64,000 bases of DNA from JALZKA01 sp033856515 (lineage in GTDB: Bacteria; Actinomycetota; Thermoleophilia; Solirubrobacterales; 70-9), in contig JAWVEY010000020.1 in NCBI GenBank assembly GCA_033856515.1, positions 62,001 through 126,000 on the forward strand, written 5' to 3'. Each line of letters starts with the position of its first letter. Positions within the stretch are counted from its first letter, which is position 1. Of the stretch, positions 24,654-32,809 are shown in pieces. Made by a program: the position numbers and the translations under genes. The notes beneath the pieces were generated by a model. It did no database searches. It was not told where the DNA came from and was given only the letters and a program-made list of their open reading frames with translations.

Positions 24654-24848
24654 GGTCGGATCCTCTTGGGGGGCTGTCTGTTCTTTGTCGGTCAGTGAAG
24701 TAGCCATGCCGGGGTCTTGGCGTCCTTGCTCTGTTTCTGTTCGTACCCGGGCATCGTCAGTGGCGAACCTCGCAAACATCGAACGAACGTCCATCCGACG
24801 CACGTCCGGGGGTGCCCCCTAGGCGTCGCCTGAGGTCCCGACCCTGGT

Positions 24849-26567
24849 TTACCCCCGGATTTCCGGCTCTGTCAAATCTTCAGCCCCGGAGCTTTGGTTC
24901 GCCCTTACCGTGGCCAGCGCCGCGGTGGCCACGGCAGCGACTGACGACAGGGTGAAAACGCAGCCGATCGCCTGTACGGGACCGATCCCGCCGCCCGCCA
25001 TGAGAGCTGCGAGCTGAAGCGGCGTGGACGCCCCCCAGTCGAGCTCCGACGCGACATAGATGAGCGCGACCGCAAGAGGGGCGGCGGCCAGGGCGAGCAC
25101 GGGCAGCGCGAGAGCGGCCGGCCGGCGACCCTGGGTGCCGAGGACGGCGACCAGGTGCACAAGCGGCACCAACAGGAGGGCCAGGTACGGGTTGGCGAGC
25201 CACACCACGATGGACGCGGCGACGGCGGTAAGCCCGGCCGCGGCGCCACCGCCAAGCGGCCCGGGCGGGGACGGGATCCGGCGCAGATGGAGGACCCACC
25301 AAAGCCAAGCCGCGAATGCGACCAGCAGGATGAGCCCGATCGCCTCGCTTGCGCCAAACCCGAACCGGGATGGGTCGTAAGGGATGCCGCTCGAGGGGAT
25401 GACGTCGAGGACGGCCAGCCCGTAGATGCCGAGGCAGACAACGAGCGCGGGTAGCCACCACTCGATAGCCCAGCTGAACGCGCGCCCAATGTGCCCGCCG
25501 TCTCGCACCGCGCGGGCGAGAACGCTCGCGGCGACCGCCAAGGGAGGCAGGAGCAGCGCCAGGACGACCAGGCCGACGCTCCAGCCTGGCAAGAGGTTGT
25601 CGCCGGTCCACAAGAAGTTGCCTGGCCCGCTCGCCGGCGCCGACGTCGACGCGTCGAGCGCAGAGACGAGTGCGAGCAGCGCCGGCCCCATACGTGCGAG
25701 CGTCTCAGTGTCCAGGCGCTCTCGCCCGTTCTCGGACGCGGGAAGCGGAAGCTCGCCTGCAGAGGAGAGCGTGACCGCGTCAAGCCCATCCTCGATGAGC
25801 CCCGCCTGCTCGCCAGCCGCCGCGGGGATTGCGTACCTCGCGATCTGGGCCGGCATCGAGATCATTCCCGGGCTCAGGTTCGCCCGGTCGCGAAGGATCT
25901 CCGCTGCGGTTTGTGCCAGCCCTACCGGCGGCCCGTTGAGGCCGCCTGCCATCACGAGGTGGGGAGTGAACGGTTCGTCGAAGCCGGGCTGAGAGATGAC
26001 AATCACGGCGTCGACGGTGTTACGGCCGGGGAGTGCCTCGATCAGCTCGCGGGCGCCCTGGCCCTCCGCGCTGGCGGCGCTCGTCGAGGCGAGGATCAGC
26101 GTGCGGTTCCGGCCGGCCACGGAGAGCTGGTTCATCAACTCGAGGAGGACGCCGGTCGCGGCCGCGCTCGAAGGGGCGCCCTCGCCCTCGCGGGTGTCCC
26201 GGCCCGCGATGACGACGATCGCGTGATCGGATTCGCCGGGGAGTGTCAGGAGCACGTTGCGGAGCTCGGTCTCCTCGCCGTCGATGGTCGCCTTGACGGT
26301 CTGCTCGCCGAGCGAGCCCGTGACAACCGACCCGAATCGTTCGGCGACGAGGTCGGCGACCGCGTTGTCCTCCTCGCTGCCCGGCGCTCGTGAACCGCCA
26401 ACGGCGAGCACGTCGCGCGTGGACTTGGCCGCGCTCGCAGCGTCGAACTCGAGGGTGCCTGGCGGAGGCTCGACCGGCGAGGGCACACCTCTCAGCGAGA
26501 ACGCGAGGACGACGAGCGCCGCGAGGGCAGGAATGAATGCGAGTCTGTAGAGGCGAAGATCGGCCAC
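24849..26567 (-). CDS. M28-peptidase-like membrane protein with degenerate metal site
   Basis: 572 residues: an N-terminal anchor (about 8-26), an extracytoplasmic domain with the layout of M28 aminopeptidases (to about 300), then about eight membrane helices. Compared with the M28 pattern, the metal-binding HxD segment reads VIAGRDTREG and the bridging-Asp segment reads APSSAAATGVLLEL; the catalytic Glu-Glu region reads ASTSAASAEGQGA. The zinc ligands appear lost while the fold-determining residues persist, suggesting a pseudo-peptidase with a binding or sensing role. The GTG start faces the response regulator operon 55 bases away. Function unknown. Confidence 0.75.
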   Translation of the reverse strand: MADLRLYRLAFIPALAALVVLAFSLRGVPSPVEPPPGTLEFDAASAAKSTRDVLAVGGSRAPGSEEDNAVADLVAERFGSVVTGSLGEQTVKATIDGEETELRNVLLTLPGESDHAIVVIAGRDTREGEGAPSSAAATGVLLELMNQLSVAGRNRTLILASTSAASAEGQGARELIEALPGRNTVDAVIVISQPGFDEPFTPHLVMAGGLNGPPVGLAQTAAEILRDRANLSPGMISMPAQIARYAIPAAAGEQAGLIEDGLDAVTLSSAGELPLPASENGRERLDTETLARMGPALLALVSALDASTSAPASGPGNFLWTGDNLLPGWSVGLVVLALLLPPLAVAASVLARAVRDGGHIGRAFSWAIEWWLPALVVCLGIYGLAVLDVIPSSGIPYDPSRFGFGASEAIGLILLVAFAAWLWWVLHLRRIPSPPGPLGGGAAAGLTAVAASIVVWLANPYLALLLVPLVHLVAVLGTQGRRPAALALPVLALAAAPLAVALIYVASELDWGASTPLQLAALMAGGGIGPVQAIGCVFTLSSVAAVATAALATVRANQSSGAEDLTEPEIRG

Positions 26568-26622
26568 GTCGGGTCTAGGTCTACCCTTACCGATATGCGG
26601 CGTAGCCCGACGGGAGGCACGG

Positions 26623-27333
26623 ATGAGTGAGGCGAACGCGTCGCGAATCCTGCTCGTCGACGACGAGCCGGCGGTGCAGACGCTCCTTGCCTATCCGCTC
26701 CGCAAGGACGGCTACGAGGTCATCTCCGCAACCGACGGCCGCCAGGCCTTGGACCGCTTTGCCGAGGGGCGCTTCGATCTGGTGGTCCTCGACGTGATGC
26801 TCCCGAAGCTCGACGGGATCGAAGTCTGCCGCCGGCTTCGGTCGAAGAGCCAGGTGCCGATCATCATGCTCACCGCCAAGGACGACGAGATCGACAAGGT
26901 GGTCGGCCTCGAGATGGGCGCCGATGACTACATCACCAAGCCGTTCTCCGTACGCGAATTCAGAAGCCGGGTGCGAGCGGCGCTTCGCAGGGCCGAGATG
27001 GGCGGCAGAGTCTCCGTGTCCGAGCCGATTGAGGCGGGTGAGCTGGAGCTCGACCTCGAGCGCCGCGCCGCAACGATGCGGGGCGAGGACGTGACCCTCA
27101 CCTACGTCGAGTTCGAGGTGCTCACCGCGCTGGCGGGCGCGCCCGGACGGGTGTTCACGCGCGAGGTGCTTCTGGGCCGCCTCTGGGGGGATTCCAAGTA
27201 CCGCGACCCGCGCACCATCGACGTCCACATCAGGCACCTTCGCGAGAAGATCGAGAAGGACCCGTCGAGCCCCGAGTACCTCTTTACGGTGCGCGGCGTT
27301 GGCTACCGGTTCCGCGAAATCGACGACGCTTGA
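26623..27333 (+). CDS. OmpR-family response regulator
   Basis: 236-residue transcription factor. The receiver domain has RILLVDDEP, phosphoacceptor Asp57 in VVLDVMLPKLDG, and the conserved Thr and Lys in MLTAKDDEID and YITKPFS. The C-terminal winged helix contains LTYVEFEVL and DPRTIDVHIRHLREKIE. GGGAGG lies 7 to 8 bases before the ATG. The sensor kinase gene follows 17 bases after the stop and an HtrA protease after that, the arrangement of the mycobacterial MprA-MprB-PepD envelope-stress system. Confidence 0.94.
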   Translation: MSEANASRILLVDDEPAVQTLLAYPLRKDGYEVISATDGRQALDRFAEGRFDLVVLDVMLPKLDGIEVCRRLRSKSQVPIIMLTAKDDEIDKVVGLEMGADDYITKPFSVREFRSRVRAALRRAEMGGRVSVSEPIEAGELELDLERRAATMRGEDVTLTYVEFEVLTALAGAPGRVFTREVLLGRLWGDSKYRDPRTIDVHIRHLREKIEKDPSSPEYLFTVRGVGYRFREIDDA

Positions 27334-27350
27334 GGCTCCAGAGGCTCTGA

Positions 27351-28775
27351 ATGCCAGCGGTCTTTGGCTCCGTCCGCAGCCAGCTCGTCGTCCTGTTCTC
27401 GATCATCACCGCGGCGGCGATCGGGTTCATCTACCTGTATGTGGTCCCGCAGCTCTCGTCGAGCCTGAGCGCTGAGCGCCTGCGGTCCCTTCGCGACTCG
27501 GCGGCCGAGCCCGCCACCGCCCTTACGGGCGTGATCGGCAGGGGCCTCTCGCAGGAGGAGCTCCAGCAGGTCGTGCTGCGCCTGTCTCAGCGGACAGGTG
27601 GCGCCCGGCTCACCGTGCTGGGGGTACGCGACAGCGATACGGGCAGCCGGCCGGCGTTCGTCGTGGCCGACTCCCAGGTCGAGCGGACGGCGCTGGCCCC
27701 CAGCTACCCGGCCGCGACGACCGCGCTCGAGGACGGCGACACCGCGACGGCGGTCGAGCGCGTCGGAGGCGAGCGACTCGGCGAAACCGCCACGCCGATC
27801 GCGCTCGAGGGAGACGTGCGGTGGATCTCCGTCCTCTCCGCGCAGCTCGACGACGTCGACGACAACGTCAGCCTGATCACGCGCCAGATCCTCATCGCAG
27901 GCGTGATCGCCCTTGCGGCGGCAATCGGCGCCGGCTTCATTGCGGCGCGGGCGCACGCCGGCAGGCTCCGCCGGCTCGAGGCCGCGGCCGAGAAGGTCGC
28001 GCACGGGGACTTCTCGACACCGATCCCAGTCGACTCGGAGGACGAGGTGGGCCAGCTGGCGATGACGCTCGAGGAGATGCGCGGCCGCCTCGCCCGGCTC
28101 GACGACGCGCGCAAGGAGTTCATCGCGAACGCCTCGCACGAGCTGCGAACGCCGATCTTCTCGCTGGGCGGATTCGTCGAGTTGATCGAGGAGGACGACC
28201 CCGACCCGGCCGCGCGCGCGGAGTTCGTGGCGACGATGCGCGGGCAGATCGACCGCCTGACCAAGCTGACCACCGACCTCCTCGACCTCTCGAAGCTCGA
28301 CGCCGATGCGCTCACGGTCCGCGCCGACGAGATGGACCTCACGGCACTCGCGAAGTCGATCGCCGAGGAGTTCGGGCCCGCTGCGGAGGCTCATTCGTCG
28401 AGCATTCAGGTGGCCGAAACGGGCCCTGTGAAAGCTTTAGGAGATCCTGAAAGAGTCCAGCAAATAATTAGGATCCTCATCGACAACGCGCTTTCACACA
28501 CGCCTGAAAAGACAAGGATCACAGTGACTTCGAAGCTCCAGCAGGGGGAGCCAACCCTCATCGTCGCCGACAACGGCCCAGGGATCGACCGCGAGCGCGC
28601 CGCGCGTGTATTCGAGCGCTTCGTCACGGGCGACGAGGTCTCGGGCTCCGGCCTCGGCCTCTCGATCGCTCGCGACCTCACCCTCCTTATGGGCGGCAAC
28701 CTTCGCCTCTCGGCCCGGCCCGGCCACACCGAGTTCATCCTTCGCCTTCCGGCGCCGACGGGGGTGCCCGCATGA
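27351..28775 (+). CDS. Membrane sensor histidine kinase
   Basis: 474-residue partner of the preceding regulator. Membrane helices at about 8-30 and 180-203 bracket a 150-residue extracytoplasmic sensor domain without recognisable subfamily motif. The HAMP domain (RLRRLEAAAEKVAHGDF...DEVGQL) leads into the HisKA box FIANASHELRTPI with the phosphorylated His near residue 263. The ATPase motifs ILIDNALSHTP, VADNGPGID and GSGLGLSIA are complete. The stop overlaps the protease ATG by 4 bases (ATGA). Confidence 0.94.
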   Translation: MPAVFGSVRSQLVVLFSIITAAAIGFIYLYVVPQLSSSLSAERLRSLRDSAAEPATALTGVIGRGLSQEELQQVVLRLSQRTGGARLTVLGVRDSDTGSRPAFVVADSQVERTALAPSYPAATTALEDGDTATAVERVGGERLGETATPIALEGDVRWISVLSAQLDDVDDNVSLITRQILIAGVIALAAAIGAGFIAARAHAGRLRRLEAAAEKVAHGDFSTPIPVDSEDEVGQLAMTLEEMRGRLARLDDARKEFIANASHELRTPIFSLGGFVELIEEDDPDPAARAEFVATMRGQIDRLTKLTTDLLDLSKLDADALTVRADEMDLTALAKSIAEEFGPAAEAHSSSIQVAETGPVKALGDPERVQQIIRILIDNALSHTPEKTRITVTSKLQQGEPTLIVADNGPGIDRERAARVFERFVTGDEVSGSGLGLSIARDLTLLMGGNLRLSARPGHTEFILRLPAPTGVPA

Positions 28776-29995
28776 GGGCCCGTGTACTGGCACTTCTCGC
28801 GCTCCTGCTCCTCTCGCTGGGCCTCGTGGCCGGCTGCGGAGGGGGCGACTCGACGACAACGGTCACAACCGAGACGGGGGGCGGCAAGCCCATCGGGAAT
28901 GGCGCGGACTTCGACGCACAGGCCGTCTATGACCGTGCGGCACCGGGCGTCGTCACCGTGCTCTCGGTGTTCGACAACGGAGGCAACAACAACCTCGGTG
29001 ACGAGCTCGAACCCGGGAGCGGCCAGCTCCCGCCCGACGACGTCCCAAAGGCGGGGCAGGGCTCGGGCTTCGTCATCTCTGAGGACGGCGAGATCGTCAC
29101 CAACGCGCACGTCGTCACGGACGCGGAGGGACTGACCCTTGGCCAGACTGAAGCGCCGGAGATCCACCAGGCTTCGGAGGTGTTCGTTCAATTCCCCGAT
29201 CGCAACTCGGTCGAGGCCGAGGTGATCGGCTATGACCCGTTCGGCGACGTCGCTCTCATCAAGGTCGACCCGGAAGGCCTCGACCTCCAGCCGGTCGAGA
29301 TCGGCGACATCGAAGACGTCGGCGTTGGCGAACAGGTGGCCGCTATCGGCAGCCCGTTCGGGGAGCGTCAGTCGCTCTCGGTTGGGTACGTCTCGGCGCT
29401 CGACCGCTCGATCCCCTCGCTCACGAGCTTCCAGATCGACGGCGCGATCCAGACGGACGCGTCGATCAACCCGGGCAACTCGGGCGGGCCGCTGCTCGAT
29501 TCCCAGGCCCATGTCATCGGGATCAACCAGCAGATCGATACCACCTCGGGCGGGAACCAGGGCGTCGGCTTCGCCGTGCCTGTGGACGTGTTCGAGCGCT
29601 CGGTCGAGCAGCTGCGCGACGACGGCGAGGTCGAGTACGCCTACATCGGCGTCGGCACCAAGCCGCTCTTCCCGCAGCTCGCCGAGGAGCTCGAGGTCGA
29701 CGCCACCTCAGGCGCGATCGTCGAGGACGTGACACCGGACAGCCCCGCTGACGAGGCCGGACTGGAGCCGGGCGACCAGGAGATCGATTTCCAGGCGATC
29801 CCGTACACGGTTGGCGGCGACATCATCGTCTCTGTCGACGGGCAAAAGATCGAAACCGAGGCGGATCTGCCGCGGATCGTCTCGCGCCTCGAGCCCGGTC
29901 AGGACGTCAAGCTGGGGATCATCCGAGACGGCGAGGAGATGGAGCTGGACATCACTCTGGGCACGCGGCCCAGAAGCGTTCCGCAGCTCGGCTAG
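28772..29995 (+). CDS. HtrA/DegP-type serine protease lipoprotein with PDZ domain
   Basis: 407-residue envelope quality-control protease. The signal ends in a lipobox (LGLVAGC), followed by a Gly/Thr linker. The trypsin-like domain has the catalytic His in VTNAHVV, Asp in DVALIKVD and Ser in NPGNSGGPLLD. One PDZ domain follows (GAIVEDVTPDSPADEAGLEPGD...GGDIIVSVDGQ). Translational coupling to the kinase suggests the protease modulates or is induced by the two-component system, as PepD does with MprAB. Confidence 0.94.
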   Translation: MRARVLALLALLLLSLGLVAGCGGGDSTTTVTTETGGGKPIGNGADFDAQAVYDRAAPGVVTVLSVFDNGGNNNLGDELEPGSGQLPPDDVPKAGQGSGFVISEDGEIVTNAHVVTDAEGLTLGQTEAPEIHQASEVFVQFPDRNSVEAEVIGYDPFGDVALIKVDPEGLDLQPVEIGDIEDVGVGEQVAAIGSPFGERQSLSVGYVSALDRSIPSLTSFQIDGAIQTDASINPGNSGGPLLDSQAHVIGINQQIDTTSGGNQGVGFAVPVDVFERSVEQLRDDGEVEYAYIGVGTKPLFPQLAEELEVDATSGAIVEDVTPDSPADEAGLEPGDQEIDFQAIPYTVGGDIIVSVDGQKIETEADLPRIVSRLEPGQDVKLGIIRDGEEMELDITLGTRPRSVPQLG

Positions 29996-30000
29996 GACCC

Positions 30001-30027
30001 GGACGCCGCAACGCGTTACCGGCGTCC
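30001..30027 (+). terminator. Strong hairpin between htrA-like and treT genes
   Basis: GGACGCCG and CGGCGTCC form a perfect 8-bp stem with an 11-base loop containing ACGCGT. It starts 6 bases after the protease stop and ends 1 base before a TAGACT hexamer that is a candidate -10 for treT. No T-tract; a terminator or promoter-associated palindrome. Confidence 0.5.
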
Positions 30028-30044
30028 ATAGACTGCCCCGCCTC

Positions 30045-31277
30045 ATGCTCCAAGAAGTTGCTCTGGGCCAGCGCTCGCTGGCCGATTACACCCACATCGT
30101 CGGTAAGGAAACCGTCGAGGAGATCCGCGCGCTCGCTGAGCCCCTCCAGGGCAAGCGCGTCCTCCATGTGAACGCGACCGCGTTCGGCGGCGGCGTCTCG
30201 GAGATCCTCTACACGATCGTCCCCCTGATGCGCGACATCGGCCTCGACGCACACTGGCAGGTGATCCTGGGCGCGGAGGAGTTCTTCAACGTCACGAAGC
30301 TCATGCACAACTCGCTCCAGGGCGACCCCGCATCGATCACCGACCAGCAGTGGGAGGTGTTCCAGGGCTACAACGCGATGAACGCCCGCGACCTGGAGGA
30401 GGGCTGGGACGTGGTCATCGTCCACGACCCCCAGCCCGCCGGCCTCTTCAACAACGCCTCGGATAAATCGCGCCACTGGGTTTGGCGCTGCCACATCGAC
30501 CTCTCGACGCCGAACCCGTCCACGATCGAGCGCCTGCGGCCGCTGATTGCTCCGTACGAGGCGAGCGTCTGGCATATGCAGCAGTACGTCCCCGACGGGA
30601 TCACGGACGGAGTGCGGATCGTGCCGCCCGCAATTGACCCCTTGTCGCCCAAGAACATGGCTTTCTCGCCCGAGGATGCAGCCTTCGTCTCCGAGCAGTT
30701 CGGCATCGACCCCGAGCGGCCCCTGCTCTGCCAGGTCTCGCGCTTCGACCCCTGGAAGGACCCGATGGGCGTGATCGACGCCTATCGCGCGGTCCGTGAG
30801 AAGGTGCCGGACGTGCAGCTCGCGCTCGTCGGCTCGATGGCGACGGACGATCCCGAGGGCTGGGACTTCTTCAACCGCACGATGGCCCACGCCGACGGAG
30901 ACCCCGACATCAAGATCCTCTCCAACCTCAACAACGTGGGCGCGATCGAGGTGAACGCGTTCCAGTCGCAGGCGGACGTCTGCATTCAGAAGTCGACCCG
31001 CGAGGGATTCGGGCTCACCGTCACCGAGGCGCTCTGGAAGGGGCGCCCGACGATCGGCGGCGATGTCGGCGGCATTCCGCTCCAGATCGTCGACGGCGAG
31101 TCGGGATACCTGGTCTCCTCTTCCGAGGAGTGCGCGCAGCGGAGCCTCGAGATCTTGAGCGACCCGGATTTGGCCAAGCGGATCGGGAAAGCAGGCAAGG
31201 AGCATGCGCGAAAGAACTTCCTCAGCCCCCGGCTCCTTCGCGACTGGCTCAAGATCTTCACTGAGATCGACGTATAG
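30045..31277 (+). CDS. treT: Trehalose synthase TreT-type glycosyltransferase
   Basis: GT4-family enzyme that joins an NDP-glucose donor with glucose to give trehalose in one reversible step. 410 residues from ATG 30045. The N-terminal family signature is visible (GKRVLHVNATAFGGGVSEIL and FFNVTKLMHNSLQGD), then DVVIVHDPQPAGL and the C-terminal donor-binding part with VSRFDPWKDPMG, STREGFGLTVTEALWKGRPTIGG. TreT members of thermophiles use ADP- or UDP-glucose; the donor cannot be read here. An OtsA-like gene follows after 65 bases. Confidence 0.88.
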   Translation: MLQEVALGQRSLADYTHIVGKETVEEIRALAEPLQGKRVLHVNATAFGGGVSEILYTIVPLMRDIGLDAHWQVILGAEEFFNVTKLMHNSLQGDPASITDQQWEVFQGYNAMNARDLEEGWDVVIVHDPQPAGLFNNASDKSRHWVWRCHIDLSTPNPSTIERLRPLIAPYEASVWHMQQYVPDGITDGVRIVPPAIDPLSPKNMAFSPEDAAFVSEQFGIDPERPLLCQVSRFDPWKDPMGVIDAYRAVREKVPDVQLALVGSMATDDPEGWDFFNRTMAHADGDPDIKILSNLNNVGAIEVNAFQSQADVCIQKSTREGFGLTVTEALWKGRPTIGGDVGGIPLQIVDGESGYLVSSSEECAQRSLEILSDPDLAKRIGKAGKEHARKNFLSPRLLRDWLKIFTEIDV

Positions 31278-31285
31278 ATCTCTGA

Positions 31286-31299
31286 GCGACGCAAGTCGC
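31286..31299 (+). terminator. Small GCAA-tetraloop hairpin after treT
   Basis: GCGAC and GTCGC form a 5-bp stem closed by a GCAA loop, a stable tetraloop type. It lies 8 bases after the treT stop, upstream of the otsA promoter. Too short to terminate strongly; possibly protects the 3' end. Confidence 0.35.
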
Positions 31300-31330
31300 G
31301 AATCAAGCAGGTGCCGGTGGTCGTCTTCTC

Positions 31331-31336
31331 TAAGTT
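31331..31336 (+). promoter_or_regulatory. -10 element of the otsA-like gene
   Basis: TAAGTT lies 6 bases before the GTG at 31343, and no ribosome binding site fits between, implying a leaderless message separate from treT. Confidence 0.5.
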
Positions 31337-31342
31337 CAAACC

Positions 31343-32809
31343 GTGAGCGAGAGACTTGTAATCGTCTCGAATCGCGGCCCTGCCCAGTTCGAACTGGACG
31401 AAGACGGCCAGCGCGTGGTTCGCCGCGGCGGTGGCGGGTTGGTGACCGCGCTGACCGGCCTGGTCGCGCAGCGAAAGGCGCTCTGGATTGCTTCCGCGAT
31501 GACCGAGGAGGACGCCGAGGTCGAGCGGGAGCTGGGCGGGGAGCCGCTCCACATCGAGCTGGACGGGGTCGACTACGAGGTGTTACTGGTCGAGTCCGAT
31601 CCGGACGCCTACGACCGCTTCTACAACGTGATCGCGAATCCGATCCTGTGGTTCATCCAGCACTACCTCTGGGACCTCTCGAACGCTCCCGACATCCGCC
31701 AGGAAGAGGCGGACGCATGGGACGAGGGCTATGTGGCGGTGAACCGGGACCTGGCTGAGGCTGTGATCCGCACGATCGAGGGCGAGGAAGACCCGCTCGT
31801 GATGCTCCACGACTATCACCTCTACACAGCGCCGCTCCTGATTCGCAAGGCGCGGCCCGACGTCTTCCTCCAACACTTCGTCCACATCCCGTGGACCCAG
31901 GCTGACTCGTGGCGGGTTCTCCCGCAGCGCATACGCGAGGAGATCTACCGGGGCATGCTCGCCAACGACATCATCGGCTTTCACACCAACGCCTACTGCC
32001 GGAACTTCCTCCACTGCTGCAGGCACCTCATGGAGCTGGAAGTCGACTACGACCGGATGGTGGTCATTCACGAAGGCGGCGAGACCTGGGTGCGTGCCTA
32101 CCCGCTCGGCATTGACGCGGAGCGCCTCGACCGCGCGGCTGCCTCGGACGAAGTTGCCGAATATGAGAAGGAGCTCCTCAAACGCCGGCGTGACCACTTG
32201 ATCATCCGGGTGGACCGTGCCGACCTCTCGAAGAACGTCCTGCGCGGCTTCACCTCTTTCGACACCTTTCTCACGCAGCACCCCGAGTTCCGCGAGCGGG
32301 TCACCTTCATCGCTCACCTGCAGCCTTCTCGCCTCGACATACCCGAGTACGCGGAGTACATGGAGCGGATCGAGGCTTTGGTGGCCGTCGTCAACCACCG
32401 GCATGGCACGACGGACTGGATGCCGATCGACTTGCGGATCTACGAGAACTTCCCGGAGGCGGTCGCGCGCTACAAGCACTTCGACCTGCTGATGGTCACC
32501 TCGCTCTTCGATGGCATGAACCTGGTCGCGAAGGAGGCTCCCGCTGTATCGGAGCGCGACGGCGTGGTGATGCTCTCCGAGAACACGGGCGCCCATGAGG
32601 AGCTCGGCGACTGCACGCTTTCGGTGAACCCCTTTGACATCCAGGAGCAGGCGGACACGATCTATCGGGCTCTCACAATGGACCCCGAGGAGCGGCGGCT
32701 GCGTGCTGCACGGCTTCGTGAGATCGTGCGTGACCGGAATCCTGGGGTTTGGATCGACGAGCAGCTGGCGGACATTGAGCTGAAGCGCTCGGGCTCTACG
32801 GCCCCGTAA
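31343..32809 (+). CDS. otsA: Trehalose-6-phosphate synthase (GT20)
   Basis: Transfers glucose from an NDP-glucose to glucose-6-phosphate. 488 residues starting GTG 31343 with LVIVSNRGPAQF, the GGLVTAL loop, the active-site LHDYHLY, HIPWTQADSWRVLP and FHTNAYCRNF, and the C-terminal donor site with RVDRADLSKNVLRG and LFDGMNLVAKEAP. The donor/acceptor residues are broadly conserved. No phosphatase (otsB) gene is adjacent. Together with treT the locus provides two routes to trehalose. The stop overlaps the convergent gene by 14 bases. Confidence 0.92.
   Translation: MSERLVIVSNRGPAQFELDEDGQRVVRRGGGGLVTALTGLVAQRKALWIASAMTEEDAEVERELGGEPLHIELDGVDYEVLLVESDPDAYDRFYNVIANPILWFIQHYLWDLSNAPDIRQEEADAWDEGYVAVNRDLAEAVIRTIEGEEDPLVMLHDYHLYTAPLLIRKARPDVFLQHFVHIPWTQADSWRVLPQRIREEIYRGMLANDIIGFHTNAYCRNFLHCCRHLMELEVDYDRMVVIHEGGETWVRAYPLGIDAERLDRAAASDEVAEYEKELLKRRRDHLIIRVDRADLSKNVLRGFTSFDTFLTQHPEFRERVTFIAHLQPSRLDIPEYAEYMERIEALVAVVNHRHGTTDWMPIDLRIYENFPEAVARYKHFDLLMVTSLFDGMNLVAKEAPAVSERDGVVMLSENTGAHEELGDCTLSVNPFDIQEQADTIYRALTMDPEERRLRAARLREIVRDRNPGVWIDEQLADIELKRSGSTAP

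Noticed and set aside
29952..31205. Antisense frame opposite treT
   Set aside because: Mirrors treT; no start signals.
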